A DNA stretch of 64,000 bases, from assembly GCF_004366075.1 (NCBI RefSeq), contig NZ_SODU01000003.1, positions 1,550,001 to 1,614,000 on the forward strand, in the 5' to 3' direction. The DNA is from Kribbella pratensis (lineage in GTDB: Bacteria; Actinomycetota; Actinomycetes; Propionibacteriales; Kribbellaceae). How positions within the stretch are numbered: the stretch's first letter is position 1; each line of letters opens with the position of its first letter. The notes beneath the pieces are model-generated. The model was given only the letters and a program-made list of their open reading frames with translations, was not told the origin of the DNA and searched no databases. This document shows positions 25,397 through 33,986 of the stretch, one piece after another. A program made the position numbers and the translations under genes.

Positions 25397-26320
25397 GTGG
25401 GGGTGGGGATGAGGCGCTGGGTTGCGCTCTGCGCTGCGGTCGGTCTGGTGGCGGGTTGCGGTGGGGAGGCTGCGCCGAGTCCTGTCGCGACTTCTTCGAG
25501 TACTGCGGCGCCGGCTCCCACGGCATCGGCGCCGGCTGCGGGACCGTTGAGTACGGCGAGCTATCAGTCCGAGCTGACCCGGATCGACCAGGTGCTGGCC
25601 GGGCCGGGGCGGGCGCTGACCCGGGTCCGGACGGCCGAGGGGCTGAGCGAGGCGGTGAGCACGCTCGCGGAGTCGCTCAACACGATCGCGATCCGGCTGT
25701 CCGCGCTGACGGTGACGTCCCGGCTGACCGGCGTACATGCACTGCTGCAGGAGCGCATCGGGGTGGCGGCGACGCGGCTGACGAGCTCGGCGGAGAAGAC
25801 CGAGGAGGACGCGCGCTGCGGTGGTACGGCGTACACCTCGCAGAAGGTCCAGCGGCAGTTGCGTGCCGACCTCAGCACGGCGCTCGTGCAGCTGCAGCGG
25901 ATCAAGCTGACGTTCGGCCGGACGCTGCCCGATCCCGGGTCTGCGCCGGAGCAGGTGCGACCCGACAACGGCGAGGTCCTGGTACGGCGTGATCTCGAGG
26001 GGATGGGACGGCTCAAGATCACCAACGGTACGACGAAGGACGTCGCGATCTCGATCGTCAGCGACGGCAAGCCACCGGGTACTCCACAGGTGATGCTGTA
26101 TCTCCGGGCGACCCAGTCCGCGACCGTCAACCGGATCGGCGGCGCCTACCGCCTCTACTTCAAGAGCGGCACGGACTGGGACGCCGACCACCGCAAGTTC
26201 CGGTCGGACTGCTCGTTCAAGAAGTTCGACCAGACCTTCGGCAAGAACCAGGCCTGGCAGATCGACCTGCAACCCCGCCCAGGCGGCAACGCCGCCACCA
26301 CCGAAGTCGAGGCCTACTAG
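25397..26320 (+). CDS. Putative secreted lipoprotein of unknown function
   Basis: 307 residues. The signal peptide ends in a lipobox (LVAGC), followed by an Ala/Pro/Ser/Thr linker. A helical domain (about 50-190) precedes a compact C-terminal domain with GRLKITNGTTKDVAISIV and RLYFKSGTDWDADHRKF, which I recall as a recurring beta-rich domain in uncharacterised proteins. The GTG at 25397 is used; an ATG at 25409 is close. It meets the convergent Pro/Thr-rich gene with a 4-base overlap. Confidence 0.75.
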   Translation: MGVGMRRWVALCAAVGLVAGCGGEAAPSPVATSSSTAAPAPTASAPAAGPLSTASYQSELTRIDQVLAGPGRALTRVRTAEGLSEAVSTLAESLNTIAIRLSALTVTSRLTGVHALLQERIGVAATRLTSSAEKTEEDARCGGTAYTSQKVQRQLRADLSTALVQLQRIKLTFGRTLPDPGSAPEQVRPDNGEVLVRRDLEGMGRLKITNGTTKDVAISIVSDGKPPGTPQVMLYLRATQSATVNRIGGAYRLYFKSGTDWDADHRKFRSDCSFKKFDQTFGKNQAWQIDLQPRPGGNAATTEVEAY

Positions 26321-26958
26321 AGGCCCAGCTTGTCCAGGAGGTGGCCGAGGATGCCGCCGAGTCCTCGAGGCTGGTCCGGGTCGTTGGGGGTTGTCGGCGG
26401 GGTGCTCGGGGTGGTGCTGGTGGGGGGCGCGGTTGGGGTGGTTGTGGTGGTGGGGCGGCTTGTTGGCGCGGTGGTCGGGTTTGTGGGCGGCACGGTCGGG
26501 GGTCGCTTGGTTGCGGGCGGGACCGTGGGTTCGGTGGTCTCGACGATCTGCGGCGTCGGCGTCCCGGGAACGAGCGTCGGGTACGGCGTACTGGTGCTAT
26601 CAACCGGGAACTGAGGCTCATCAGGCTTGGTTGCTGTCGGCAACGGCGTTGCGAACGGGCTGGTTGTGGCGCCGGGGGTCGCCGCCGGCGGCGTCGGGGT
26701 GATGGTGCTGGGCGGGAGTACGGCGACGTTCTGTGTCGGCTCGCCGGGCTGCGGGCCGGCGACCGGGGCGGCCGGTTTCGGCCCGCCACCGGGCAGTGGC
26801 AGGAACCCGGCGCCGATCCGCGGGCCGCCGAACAGGGCGATCAAGACCAGCACGAGGTAGCCGAACAACAGGATGCCGGCGCCGGCGGCAGCCTGGCGGC
26901 GACGCCGCGGGTTCTGCCAGGGCGGGCGGCGGGAAGCCGTGGCAGACATCGGATTCAC
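26317..26958 (-). CDS. Single-span Pro/Thr-rich surface protein
   Basis: About 213 residues. A cationic N-terminus (NPRRRRQ) is followed by one membrane helix (LLFGYLVLVLIALFG), then a long Pro/Thr/Ser-rich stalk and a short hydrophobic tail (LGGILGHLLDKLGL). The architecture suggests an extracytoplasmic stalk, possibly glycosylated. Start uncertain: GTG 26958 or ATG 26949; the open frame to 27051 is unsupported. The DNA is strongly strand-asymmetric because of the Pro/Thr codons. Confidence 0.65.
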   Translation of the reverse strand: MNPMSATASRRPPWQNPRRRRQAAAGAGILLFGYLVLVLIALFGGPRIGAGFLPLPGGGPKPAAPVAGPQPGEPTQNVAVLPPSTITPTPPAATPGATTSPFATPLPTATKPDEPQFPVDSTSTPYPTLVPGTPTPQIVETTEPTVPPATKRPPTVPPTNPTTAPTSRPTTTTTPTAPPTSTTPSTPPTTPNDPDQPRGLGGILGHLLDKLGL

Positions 26959-27002
26959 AAGTCCCGCAGAGTATCGGTTGCTGAGTCGTTTCAAACACCC
27001 CT

Positions 27003-27046
27003 TGGAACAAATTCCACGCCAAACAGAAATGTTCCGGGAATTCTGT
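27003..27046. promoter_or_regulatory. TTCC/GGAA inverted elements in a divergent promoter region
   Basis: TGGAA-CAAA-TTCCA (27003-27016) and TTCC-G-GGAA (27032-27040), the latter bracketed by ACAGAA and TTCTGT, lie in the AT-richer gap between the Pro/Thr-rich gene and the hydrolase at 27138. Probable regulator binding region. Confidence 0.4.
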
Positions 27047-27137
27047 ACCACTTACGCGACCGTAGGAATGCAGTGCGTTAGCTGACAACGCGCCGACCTG
27101 TCCAGCAGCGTCCGCGGTCCTCTGCCAACCTGCTCTC

Positions 27138-27818
27138 ATGGCGAATCTGGTGCTGCTGCACGGTCTCGGAGCCAACGGCCGCGTCTGGGACACCTGGCCG
27201 CACCCGAAGTACGCGCCGGACCTCCAGGGCCACGGCTCGGCCGCCCCGCTCTCGACGTACACCTTCGCTGCCATGGCCGAGGCAGTCGCGGCCGACCTTC
27301 CGGTACGTCGCGACCTCGTCGTGCTCGGTCACTCGCTGGGCGGCGTGATCGCGCTCGAACTGGCGAGCGGGCGGTACGACGTCACCGTGAGCCGGGCCGT
27401 CGCGCTCGGAGTGAAGGTGAGCTGGACCGCGGACGACCTGGGGCGAGCGAACGCGCTCGCCCAGAAACCGGTCGCCTGGTTCGGCACCCGTGACGAGGCA
27501 GCCGCGAGATTCCTCAAGGTTTCCGGCCTCCAGGGACTTGTGGATCCTGCCGCCGCCGTCGTGGACCACGGCGTGCTCGAGCAGGACGGGCGCTGGCGTC
27601 TGGCCATGGATCCCGGGACCTTCGGCGTCGGCGCACCGGACATGCCCGCGCTGATCGCGGCGAGTCAGGCCGATGTGGTGCTCGCGCGCGGCGAGCGGGA
27701 TCCGATGAATGCCGACGCCGAGTTGCATGCCCTGCACCACCAAGTCGTGGCGCTGCCCGGACTCGGGCACAACGCTCAGGTCGAGGATCCTGCGGCGGTT
27801 GCCGAACTGCTCAGGTGA
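27138..27818 (+). CDS. Alpha/beta hydrolase
   Basis: 226 residues. LVLLHGLGANGRVW is the oxyanion segment, LGHSLGGVIAL carries the nucleophile Ser, and LPGLGHNAQVEDP the catalytic His. It is cytoplasmic and of unknown substrate, in the same broad family as the gene at 20470 but not a close copy. It overlaps the convergent XRE regulator by 8 bases. Confidence 0.87.
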   Translation: MANLVLLHGLGANGRVWDTWPHPKYAPDLQGHGSAAPLSTYTFAAMAEAVAADLPVRRDLVVLGHSLGGVIALELASGRYDVTVSRAVALGVKVSWTADDLGRANALAQKPVAWFGTRDEAAARFLKVSGLQGLVDPAAAVVDHGVLEQDGRWRLAMDPGTFGVGAPDMPALIAASQADVVLARGERDPMNADAELHALHHQVVALPGLGHNAQVEDPAAVAELLR

Positions 27819-28641
27819 GTGCCTGCAGGCCGATCACCGACAGCAGGCGGAGTTTCTCGGCGGCTTCGGTGTTCGGGGCGGCGGTGTAGACGACCATGCG
27901 CAGGTCGCTGCCCGGGACCGCGAGGATGTCGCAGTCGATGTCGAAGGTGCCGACCTCCGGGTGCCGGATCGTCTTCCGCTCGGACTGGTGGAAGCCGACG
28001 ACCGGCTGGTCCCACCGTTGCGCGAAGTCGTCGTACCCGGCGCGAAGCTCCTCGATCAGCGCCCTGAGGTCCGCGTCGCGCGGGTACCGGGCGAGGGACG
28101 CGCGCAGGTCGGTGACCATCGCGTTCCGGAAGTTCTGTTGCTGCTCCGGCGTCATGACGACGCGGTCGCCTGGCTCGACGAAATGCCGGTAGACGATGTT
28201 CCGCCACCGCCCCTGCAACGGCGAGGGGTCGCCGATCAGCGCGGCGAACATCGGGTTCCAGGCGATCATCGTCCAGGCGGCGTCGGTGACGCACAGCGGC
28301 GCGCCCTCCAACTGGTCGACGATCCGCTGCACGCCCGGCGGGATGTGCGCGGGCAGTCGCCCGGACGACGGCTCGACCTCGCCCGCGAGCACGAACAGAT
28401 GGTTGCGCTCGGCATCGGACAACCGCAGCGCGCGGGCCAGTGCGGTCAGTACCTGGACCGACGGCGAGTCCGACCGCCCTTGCTCCAGCCGGACGATGTA
28501 GTCGACCGACAGCCCGGCGAGGTGCGCCAACTCCTCGCGCCGCAGCCCGGGCGCCCGCCGCTTCCCACCGGCGGGAAGCCCGACCTCCGAAGGCGTCACC
28601 CGATCACGCCACGCGTGCAACGTCCGCCCGAGCTCACCCAT
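27811..28641 (-). CDS. XRE-family regulator with MmyB-like ligand-binding domain
   Basis: 276 residues. The N-terminal helix-turn-helix carries the signature APGLRREELAHLAGLS and YIVRLEQGR. The MmyB-type C-terminal domain has WNPMFAALIGD and a tail with HPEVGTFDIDCDILAVPGSD. In actinomycetes these often control adjacent dehydrogenase or hydrolase genes and may bind fatty acids. ATG 28641 gives the typical start MGELGRTLHAWR. Confidence 0.9.
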   Translation of the reverse strand: MGELGRTLHAWRDRVTPSEVGLPAGGKRRAPGLRREELAHLAGLSVDYIVRLEQGRSDSPSVQVLTALARALRLSDAERNHLFVLAGEVEPSSGRLPAHIPPGVQRIVDQLEGAPLCVTDAAWTMIAWNPMFAALIGDPSPLQGRWRNIVYRHFVEPGDRVVMTPEQQQNFRNAMVTDLRASLARYPRDADLRALIEELRAGYDDFAQRWDQPVVGFHQSERKTIRHPEVGTFDIDCDILAVPGSDLRMVVYTAAPNTEAAEKLRLLSVIGLQALT

Positions 28642-28690
28642 GCTCCCCAGTATTACGGGCGGCACGCATGTCAGCCTGGTACTGCTGTTA

Positions 28691-30064
28691 CTAGCATTCG
28701 ATGACGTTGACGGCGAGGCCGCCGCGGGACGTCTCCTTGTACTTGATCTTCATGTCGGCGCCGGTCTCCCGCATGGTCTTGATGACCTTGTCGAGGGTGA
28801 CCACGTGGACGCCGTCGCCGTGCATCGCCATCCGGGTCGCGTTGATCGCCTTCACCGACGCCATCGCGTTCCGCTCGATGCACGGGATCTGCACCAGTCC
28901 GCCGACCGGGTCGCAGGTCAGGCCGAGGTTGTGCTCCATCGCGATCTCGGCGGCGTTCTCCACCTGTTCCGGCGTACCGCCGGACACCTCGCACAGCCCG
29001 GCGGCGGCCATCGAGCAGGCCGACCCGACCTCGCCCTGGCAGCCCACCTCGGCGCCGGAGATCGACGCGTTCTCCTTGTAGAGCACGCCGATCGCGCCGG
29101 CGGCCAGCAGGAACCGGACCACGCCGTCCTCGGTCGCCCCCGGCACGAAGCGCCGGTAGTAGTGCAGCACGGCGGGAATGATGCCGGCGGCACCGTTCGT
29201 CGGGGCGGTGACGATCCGGCCGCCGGACGCGTTCTGCTCGTTGACCGCGAGCGCGAACAGGTTCACCCAGTCCATCACCTTGAGCGGATCGACCGACCAC
29301 GGGTCCTGGCTGAGCTTCTTGTGCAGGGCGTGGGCCCGCCGCGGCACCTTGAGGCCGCCGGGCAGGATGCCCTCGGTCTCGCAGCCCTCGCGGACGCAGT
29401 CCTGCATCACCTGCCAGATGTGCAGCAGGCCGTCGCGGACCTCGTCCTCGGTCCGCCAGGCGAGTTCGTTCGCGAGCATCACCTCGCTGATCGACAGCTG
29501 CGACTCGCGGCACCGGTCGAGCAGCTCCGCGCCGGTCGTGAACGGGTACTTCAGCGGGGTCGTGTCCGGCACGATCCGATCACCCGCGGCAGCTGTCTCG
29601 TCGACGACGAAGCCGCCGCCGACCGAGTAGTAGGTGCGTTCCCGCAGTACTGCGTTGTCCGCGTCGCGGGCGACGAAGATCATCCCGTTCGGGTGGTACG
29701 GGAGCGCCTTGCGGCGGTGCATGAGCAGGTCGGTGTTCTCGTCGAACGCGATCTCGCGGCTGCCGGCCAGCAGGATCCGGCCGCGTTCGCGGATCGTCTC
29801 GACGCGGGCGTCGACCGAGTGCGTGACGACGGTCTCCGGGTCGGCGCCCTCGAGGCCGAGCAGGACGGCCTTGTTGCTGCCGTGCCCGTGGCCGGTGGCG
29901 CCGAGCGAGCCGAAGAGCTGGGCCTGGACGGTCGTCGTCGCGGCCAGCAGGCCGTCGTCGGCGAGACCGCGTGCGAAGGTGCGGGCCGCGCGCATCGGTC
30001 CCACGGTGTGGGAGCTCGACGGGCCGATCCCGATACTGAACAGGTCGAAGACGCTGATCGCCAT
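28691..30064 (-). CDS. sdaA: L-serine ammonia-lyase (single-chain, iron-sulfur)
   Basis: 457 residues, standard for the fused alpha/beta type. The N-terminal beta domain starts ISVFDLFSIGIGPSSSHT. The catalytic domain has Cys residues in GCQGEVGSAC and in LTCDP/IPC that ligate the [4Fe-4S] cluster, and NGAAGIIPA. It converts L-serine to pyruvate and ammonia. The 5' leader carries a glycine riboswitch, so expression should respond to glycine, which interconverts with serine. AAGGA precedes the ATG. Confidence 0.95.
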   Translation of the reverse strand: MAISVFDLFSIGIGPSSSHTVGPMRAARTFARGLADDGLLAATTTVQAQLFGSLGATGHGHGSNKAVLLGLEGADPETVVTHSVDARVETIRERGRILLAGSREIAFDENTDLLMHRRKALPYHPNGMIFVARDADNAVLRERTYYSVGGGFVVDETAAAGDRIVPDTTPLKYPFTTGAELLDRCRESQLSISEVMLANELAWRTEDEVRDGLLHIWQVMQDCVREGCETEGILPGGLKVPRRAHALHKKLSQDPWSVDPLKVMDWVNLFALAVNEQNASGGRIVTAPTNGAAGIIPAVLHYYRRFVPGATEDGVVRFLLAAGAIGVLYKENASISGAEVGCQGEVGSACSMAAAGLCEVSGGTPEQVENAAEIAMEHNLGLTCDPVGGLVQIPCIERNAMASVKAINATRMAMHGDGVHVVTLDKVIKTMRETGADMKIKYKETSRGGLAVNVIEC

Positions 30065-30128
30065 CGTGTGGAGGTTCCTTCCGGTCGTCGTTGACCGTTT
30101 GGTGTCCTCCCCGCTCTGTCAGGCGGAT

Positions 30129-30227
30129 GCCTTCCAGAGGTGCCTCGCCCGCGCGGTGAAGGTGCCTGAGAGATTCTTGGGGAGAGTTGCTCCTACGGCG
30201 CCCGGTTCGTGGCCGGGTCTCTCCCGC
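30129..30227 (-). ncRNA. Glycine riboswitch (single aptamer) in the sdaA leader
   Basis: Read on the minus strand, the leader contains GGGAGAGACC, GGGCGCCGTAGGAGCAA, CTCTCCCC, GAATCTCTCAGGCACC and GCGAGGCACCTCTGGAA in the order of the gcvT-class glycine aptamer. About 65 bases separate it from the sdaA ATG. Downstream, a GGGGAGG can pair with CCTCC next to the AAGGA ribosome site, suggesting control of translation start. It begins a few bases after the stop of the DUF3817 gene. I see one clear aptamer, not a tandem pair. Confidence 0.9.
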
Positions 30228-30233
30228 ACGGGT

Positions 30234-30587
30234 TCATGCGGCTGTTGAATTGACTTCTGTGGTGGACGGTACGGCGGTCTGCTGTACGGCGTCAATCCGG
30301 CCCGTGCGGACTGCCCAGATCTCGAAGAACCAGGTGAACAACGGAGGAATGCCGGCCGCCAGTGCGACCAACGTCACCGGCCAGGACCACCGCAACGGGC
30401 CGCGCACGGCCAGCACGGTGACCACGTAGGCGATGAAGATGCCGCCGTGGATCGGTCCGAAGATCTTGACCCCGATCTCGTTGTCGGACAGCACGTACTT
30501 GAACAGCATCCCGACCAGCAGTCCGGTCCACGAGATCGCCTCGGCGATCGCCACCGTCCGGAACCACGCCGCATGTTTGGTACTCAT
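30234..30587 (-). CDS. DUF3817-family integral membrane protein
   Basis: 117 residues with three predicted membrane helices and the family segments AIAEAISWTGLLVGM and FGPIHGGIFIAYV. Function unknown; the fold is common in actinobacteria. ATG 30587 is used rather than the TTG just upstream. It lies immediately upstream of the sdaA riboswitch on the same strand, so read-through transcription into sdaA is possible. Confidence 0.88.
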   Translation of the reverse strand: MSTKHAAWFRTVAIAEAISWTGLLVGMLFKYVLSDNEIGVKIFGPIHGGIFIAYVVTVLAVRGPLRWSWPVTLVALAAGIPPLFTWFFEIWAVRTGRIDAVQQTAVPSTTEVNSTAA

Positions 30588-30684
30588 CAACGCCCGACCC
30601 TAACAAGTCCCCCAAGCCGCGCTCCGGGTCGCACGAGGGCGGCTCCCTGATGCCCTCAGCAAGCGATTGCCGAAGGATCGGCGC

Positions 30685-32100
30685 ATGACGTTCACCCAGC
30701 GCGCCGTCACCGGCGCGGTACTGCTCGGCGTCGCGGTCGCCGGGCTGACAGCACTTCCCGCAGCAGCGACTACGACCGGTGTGCAGTGGGCCGACTGCAA
30801 GCCCGAAGGCAAGGACGATCCGGCCGAGGTTCGCGGTTCGCAGTGCGCGACGCTCAGGTTGCCGGTCGACTGGCGCGACCCCGCCGGCGCCACGTTCGAG
30901 CTCGCGATCGCCCGCCGTACGGCGAAGGTGCCGAGCGAACGCGTCGGCGTCCTGGTGTTCGGTCCAGGCGGGCCCGGCGACTCGGGGGTCGACCGGATCA
31001 AGACCGGCATCGACCGGTTCAGCACCGATCTCCAGGACCGCTTCGACATCGTGAGCTTCGACCCGCGCGGTGTGGCGCGCAGCAACCCGGTGCGCTGCTC
31101 GGCGGAACTCCTCAACAAGCAGCCGTCGCCGATCATCAAGAGCGCGGCCGAGTTCACCTCCACGATCAGCTACAACCGGCAGCTCGCCACGGACTGCCGC
31201 GAGCACACCGGCCCGCTGTACGACCACATCGACACCTGGCAGACGGTGCGCGACGTCGACGCCGTACGGCGAGCGCTCGGCGAGTCCACGATCTCCTTCC
31301 ACGGCAGCTCGTACGGGACGCTGCTCGGAGCGCAGTACGCCGAGACGTACCCACACCGGGTCCGCGCGATGGTGCTGGAGAGTGTGAGCGACCACAGCTC
31401 GTCCACGACACGTGACTTTCTCGACGACCAGGCGGCCGCCGGCCAGGACTCGTTCGACGAGTTCGTGAAGTGGTGCGACGCCACAACGACGTGTGCGCTG
31501 CACGGTCGCGACATCCACGTTCTTTGGGCGGATCTGCTGGCGAAGTCGCCTGACCCGTTCACACTGAGCTTCTCCGTGTTCCGGGCGCTCTACGAACCGA
31601 AGTGGTCCGCACTGGCCGAGATGCTCAAGGCAGGCGGCACTCCCCCGAAGCCGGTACAGACGGGAGTCGCGCCGTACCCGCTGGCGGTCTTCTGTCAGGA
31701 CTGGAACCTGCCGGTCCGCAGCTACCGCGAGTACGAGGGCCATCTCCAGCGGCTCGCACGGAACAACCAGGACCTGCGCTACCCCGGTCAGCTCATGGCT
31801 GTGTCCATCTGTCTCGGCTCACCGCTCGCGAACAACCCACAGCACCTGCTGAAGGTCCGTGGGCTCAAGACGCCCGTACTGCTCGCCAACGCGATCCACG
31901 ACCCGGCCACTGGCTACGCCTGGGCGCAGAGCGTGGAGCGGCAGCTCGGACGGTACGGCGTACTGCTGACGTACGAGGGCTGGGGACACGGGAGCTACTC
32001 GAAGAGCCCGGGCATGCAGAGCACGATCGACGACTACCTGATCGCGCGGGACGTACCGGAGCGCGGCAGCAGCTGTGCCGCCGTACAGCCCGCAGGCTGA
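30685..32100 (+). CDS. Secreted alpha/beta hydrolase, tripeptidyl-aminopeptidase-like
   Basis: 471 residues. A signal peptide of about 30 residues ends near LPAAAT. The catalytic domain has LVFGPGGPGDSG, FDPRGVARSNPV, the nucleophile in FHGSSYGTLLG, a helical cap, and the His in YEGWGHGSY. This is the SlpD/SlpE-type mycelium-associated proteinase pattern, which removes N-terminal peptides. ATG 30685 follows AAGGA by 7 bases. With the M24 peptidase and pyroglutamate/hydroxyproline genes it suggests use of proline-rich or collagen-type peptides. Confidence 0.85.
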   Translation: MTFTQRAVTGAVLLGVAVAGLTALPAAATTTGVQWADCKPEGKDDPAEVRGSQCATLRLPVDWRDPAGATFELAIARRTAKVPSERVGVLVFGPGGPGDSGVDRIKTGIDRFSTDLQDRFDIVSFDPRGVARSNPVRCSAELLNKQPSPIIKSAAEFTSTISYNRQLATDCREHTGPLYDHIDTWQTVRDVDAVRRALGESTISFHGSSYGTLLGAQYAETYPHRVRAMVLESVSDHSSSTTRDFLDDQAAAGQDSFDEFVKWCDATTTCALHGRDIHVLWADLLAKSPDPFTLSFSVFRALYEPKWSALAEMLKAGGTPPKPVQTGVAPYPLAVFCQDWNLPVRSYREYEGHLQRLARNNQDLRYPGQLMAVSICLGSPLANNPQHLLKVRGLKTPVLLANAIHDPATGYAWAQSVERQLGRYGVLLTYEGWGHGSYSKSPGMQSTIDDYLIARDVPERGSSCAAVQPAG

Positions 32101-32104
32101 CGGG

Positions 32105-32332
32105 TCAGACCGGTACGCCGGTCACTTCGAGAACACGGTCGAGGTGATCACCTCGAACCAGCCGGCCCGCCATCAGCCGGAGCTCGGCGCAGCCGCTCTC
32201 CAGCGCCTGCGTCTGGGTCCGGCAGTTGTCGACGAACCAGAACGGGTCGTCCGGTTGCGGATCGTCGGCGTCGTCGATGTCGGCGTACCAGTGCCGGCTG
32301 CCGTAGTTCATGACTCGCACTCGTAGGTTCAT
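32105..32332 (-). CDS. Small hypothetical protein (75 residues)
   Basis: It starts MNLRVRVMNYGSRHWYAD, has an acidic middle (DDADDPQPDD) and ends LDRVLEVTGVPV. No family recognised. The ATG at 32332 is preceded by GGGGGG at 8 bases. It ends 4 bases from the convergent peptidase stop. No membrane segment or signal is visible. Confidence 0.6.
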   Translation of the reverse strand: MNLRVRVMNYGSRHWYADIDDADDPQPDDPFWFVDNCRTQTQALESGCAELRLMAGRLVRGDHLDRVLEVTGVPV

Positions 32333-32389
32333 GCTGACTACCCCCCGTAGCCGGGGATGCCGGGTCCCCCCTGGACCCAGTTTCGAGGC

Positions 32390-32446
32390 CGACTCGGCCG
32401 GGCGCGTGATCCGCGGCCCCCCACTGCCACGCGCCGGGCCGAGTCG
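32390..32446 (-). terminator. Long GC-rich hairpin between the M24 peptidase and the small gene
   Basis: 19-base arms (CGACTCGGCCGGGCGCGTG at 32390-32408 and its near-complement at 32428-32446) match at 18 of 19 positions around a 19-base loop. It lies 67 bases downstream of the M24 peptidase stop and is probably its terminator. A smaller GGGTCC/GGACCC hairpin follows at 32362-32378. Confidence 0.75.
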
Positions 32447-32512
32447 ACCCTCCCCCGCCCTGTACATCGTGGGGCGGCGACGAACGTTACTGTTCGTGAC
32501 GAGTAATTTTGA

Positions 32513-33943
32513 TTACCGGGCGCCGAGGTGCGACCGGGTCCACTGCTCGAGGCCGTCGGTGGTGATCGGGAGGTCCTCGGTGAGGATCTCCAGCCGGTCC
32601 TGGTGGACGACGACGTTGTCCTCGATCCGGATGCCGATACCGCGCAGCTCCGGCGGGACGGTCTCGTCGTTCGGGTGGAAGTAGAGCCCCGGCTCGACCG
32701 CGAGCGCCATACCGGCCTCGATGGTGCCGGCGAAGTACGCCTCCGGCCGGGACGCGTCGCAGTCGTGCACGTCGAGGCCGATGTAGTGACCGGTCCCGCA
32801 GACGATGTACCGGCGGTGCTGCTGCCCGTCCGGGCCGAGCAGCTCGTCGAGCGAGACGTCGAGCACGCCCCAGTCCCGCAGCCCTTCGGCCAGCACCCGC
32901 AGCGCTTCGTACTGGAAGGCGCGGTACGGCGCTCCCACCTTGACCGCGTCCAGTGAGGCGAGCTGTGCCTTGTGCACCAGGTCGTGCACCTGCCGCTGCG
33001 CCGCGGTGTACTCGCCGCTGGCCGGGAAGGTCCGGGTCACGTCGGCGGTGTAGAGCGTCCGGGTCTCGACGCCGGCGTCCAGCAGGATCACGTCGCCTTC
33101 GTTCACGGCGCCGTCGTTGCGGACCCAGTGCAGGACCGGCGCATGGTTGCCGGCTGCAACGATCGACGCATACCCGACGCCGTTGCCCGCGGTCCGCGCG
33201 CGCCGGTCGAAGGTGCCCTGCAGCCAGCGCTCACCGCCGCCGCGGATCGCCTCCGGCAGCTCCCGCGCCACGTCGCCGAACGCGAGCACACTCGCCGCGA
33301 CCGCCTCACGCAGCTGGTCGAGCTCCCAGTCGTCCTTGATCCGGCGCAGCTCGGCCAGCGTCTGGCGCAGCGCGTTGCCGTCCGTGGGCGACGTCCGTAC
33401 CAAGGCGTCCAGCATCGGCTCGACACCGGGCACCGACAGCATGAACGGGACCGCGCCACGGACCGCGGCCGGCAGCTCCTCGATCGGGCGGCAGGCGATC
33501 TGCAGCGCGTCCGACCAGTCCTTCAGCCCGGGCACCGGACCGATCCACAGCTCGCCGTCGCGCGCGTTCGAGAAGAAGTCCGCCTCGTCCGGACCGGCCG
33601 TCTCGCGAAGGTAGAGCGTCGCGTCGCCGTCCGCCGAGATCACCAGTACGGAGCCCTCGGCCTGGCAACCGGTGAGCCAGACGAAATCGCTGTCGGCGCG
33701 GAACTGGTAGTCGGTGTCGTTCGACCGGACCGGCGCACGACCGGCGGCGAGCGCGATCCGGCGCCCCGGCAGCGCGGCGGCGAGCTTGCGCCGATGCTCC
33801 GCGGCCGCCTCCGCGAGCCCTTCCGGAACCGACACCGAACGGTCGACCGGCCCCCAGCCACGCGAGATGAAGTCCCGGAATCCCTTGGCGTCGATCGGGC
33901 GGTAGGACTTCGGCGTCTCGTCGGTCCGGTCGTCATCGGTCAT
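32513..33943 (-). CDS. pepP: M24-family Xaa-Pro aminopeptidase
   Basis: 476 residues, usual for the PepP group. An N-terminal creatinase-like domain (about 60-210) is followed by the pita-bread catalytic domain. Two-metal ligands are visible: Asp in ILLDAGVE, Asp in TADVTRTFP, His in GTGHYIGLDVHD, Glu in AVEPGLYF and Glu in IGIRIEDN. It releases an N-terminal residue before proline. Its stop is followed by a large hairpin. The location beside pxp and hydroxyproline genes fits peptide recycling. Confidence 0.92.
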   Translation of the reverse strand: MTDDDRTDETPKSYRPIDAKGFRDFISRGWGPVDRSVSVPEGLAEAAAEHRRKLAAALPGRRIALAAGRAPVRSNDTDYQFRADSDFVWLTGCQAEGSVLVISADGDATLYLRETAGPDEADFFSNARDGELWIGPVPGLKDWSDALQIACRPIEELPAAVRGAVPFMLSVPGVEPMLDALVRTSPTDGNALRQTLAELRRIKDDWELDQLREAVAASVLAFGDVARELPEAIRGGGERWLQGTFDRRARTAGNGVGYASIVAAGNHAPVLHWVRNDGAVNEGDVILLDAGVETRTLYTADVTRTFPASGEYTAAQRQVHDLVHKAQLASLDAVKVGAPYRAFQYEALRVLAEGLRDWGVLDVSLDELLGPDGQQHRRYIVCGTGHYIGLDVHDCDASRPEAYFAGTIEAGMALAVEPGLYFHPNDETVPPELRGIGIRIEDNVVVHQDRLEILTEDLPITTDGLEQWTRSHLGAR

Positions 33944-33986
33944 GAGCTGAGCTCCCCTTTGCAGCTGTCGTTGTCAGTTCATCAAC

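Noticed and set aside
30065..30128. Second glycine aptamer between the first and sdaA
   Set aside because: Only about 65 bases remain and the conserved aptamer core is absent; the segment looks like an expression platform.
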